Shown here piece by piece: positions 63,648 to 64,000 of a stretch of DNA of 64,000 bases (positions are counted from its first letter, which is position 1; every line of letters begins with the position of its first letter). The position numbers and the translations under genes are program-made. The notes under the pieces were generated by a model. The model was not told the DNA's origin, did not search any database, and was given only the letters and a program-made list of their open reading frames with translations. This stretch comes from Bacteroides stercoris ATCC 43183. Lineage in GTDB: Bacteria > Bacteroidota > Bacteroidia > Bacteroidales > Bacteroidaceae. The stretch covers positions 3,943,932 to 4,007,931 of the forward strand of contig NZ_CP102262.1 of the NCBI RefSeq assembly GCF_025147325.1, in the 5' to 3' direction.

Positions 63648-64000
63648 AAATTCCTCTTAAATAGATTTTGTCTAAATAAGAAGGCTCATTTGTTATTGGG
63701 AAAGAAACCCCTTGATAAGTCTACGTATAAAGGTAAAAAAGAGGTTTATACTCATGCTGTTTCCAATGGATGCAGCAGCTTGTGTATAGGCTATAATACA
63801 CTACATTACAAGCTGTTACATAAAAGCAAGACTTCCAGCAAAGGCATAGGTTTCATACATCCCGATAAGTAGCTGAAAGTAAAGAGATTATTGTTTTCCT
63901 GAGAAATGCAAGAAAAGAGAGATTTGTTTTTTTCAAATAAGATTGCCAATTTTGCAAACGTAGAAGTTTTGCTTAATTAATAAATGTATTAGTAACCGTT
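63648..64000. other. Downstream region to window end without a recognised gene
   Basis: 353 bases. A 60-codon frame at 63690-63872 has no start codon support (TTG), no promoter and no family likeness. No repeat, tRNA or DnaA-box cluster was seen. Confidence 0.5.

Noticed and set aside
63690..63872. 60-codon frame near the right end
   Set aside because: TTG start, no promoter or family likeness, ordinary composition; probably chance.
63648..64000. Replication origin near the right edge
   Set aside because: No cluster of DnaA boxes and no dnaA gene visible in the window.

Overview
The window looks like chromosome of a gut Bacteroides (sensu stricto). The evidence is SusC/SusD pairs, a hybrid two-component system, a Bacteroidetes-type promoter (TTTG, about 19 bases, TAnnTTTG) ahead of many genes, paired methylmalonyl-CoA mutase subunits, and the lysS-gpsA-pgi cluster. 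The species cannot be read from the sequence.

Left part (1-16290): the tail of one polysaccharide utilisation locus (PUL). A 5'-truncated SusC, a SusD and a small lipoprotein end at a clear terminator. A divergent HU-like/VirE-like pair with a long palindrome between the two genes follows. Then come secreted enzymes on the + strand: two heparinase II/III-type lyases, a GH29 fucosidase, a DUF6250-like jelly-roll protein and a GH88 unsaturated glucuronidase. There is no sulfatase in this part.

Housekeeping spacer (16300-23300): a probable small RNA with its own promoter and terminator, mutB and mutA, an AspT/YidE-type transporter and a cytidylate-kinase-like protein.

Central PUL (23421-41932): very probably a heparin/heparan sulfate locus. 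One minus-strand operon carries susC, susD, GH88 and a PL12 heparinase III whose catalytic triad sits at the expected positions. A second minus-strand operon carries an unrecognised alpha/alpha-toroid protein, the HTCS regulator, a GalM-like epimerase and a secreted KdgF-like cupin. A Ser-type sulfatase diverges from the second operon. The two operons share a tandem direct repeat (20-base period) lying 67-68 bases upstream of the -7 box, the best candidate for the HTCS operator. A working scheme: lyase cuts the chain, sulfatase removes sulfate, GH88 releases the unsaturated uronate, and the cupin linearises it, mostly in the periplasm.

Right part (41997-64000): core genes. These are a MATE exporter, lysS-gpsA-pgi, a HAD phosphatase, an unusual stand-alone SecD P1-head-like protein, tRNA-Arg(CCG), asnA, ung, lptD, an HD-domain gene, an ArnT-like transferase diverging from gtrA and a GT2, a YhcG/DUF1016 nuclease, a BASS transporter, and an amidase-mlaD pair. 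The nuclease lies between an intact BASS gene and a 22-codon remnant of a second BASS 3' end. Upstream of the amidase lie three tandem 22-base repeats, two of which form the left half of a 68-base palindrome.
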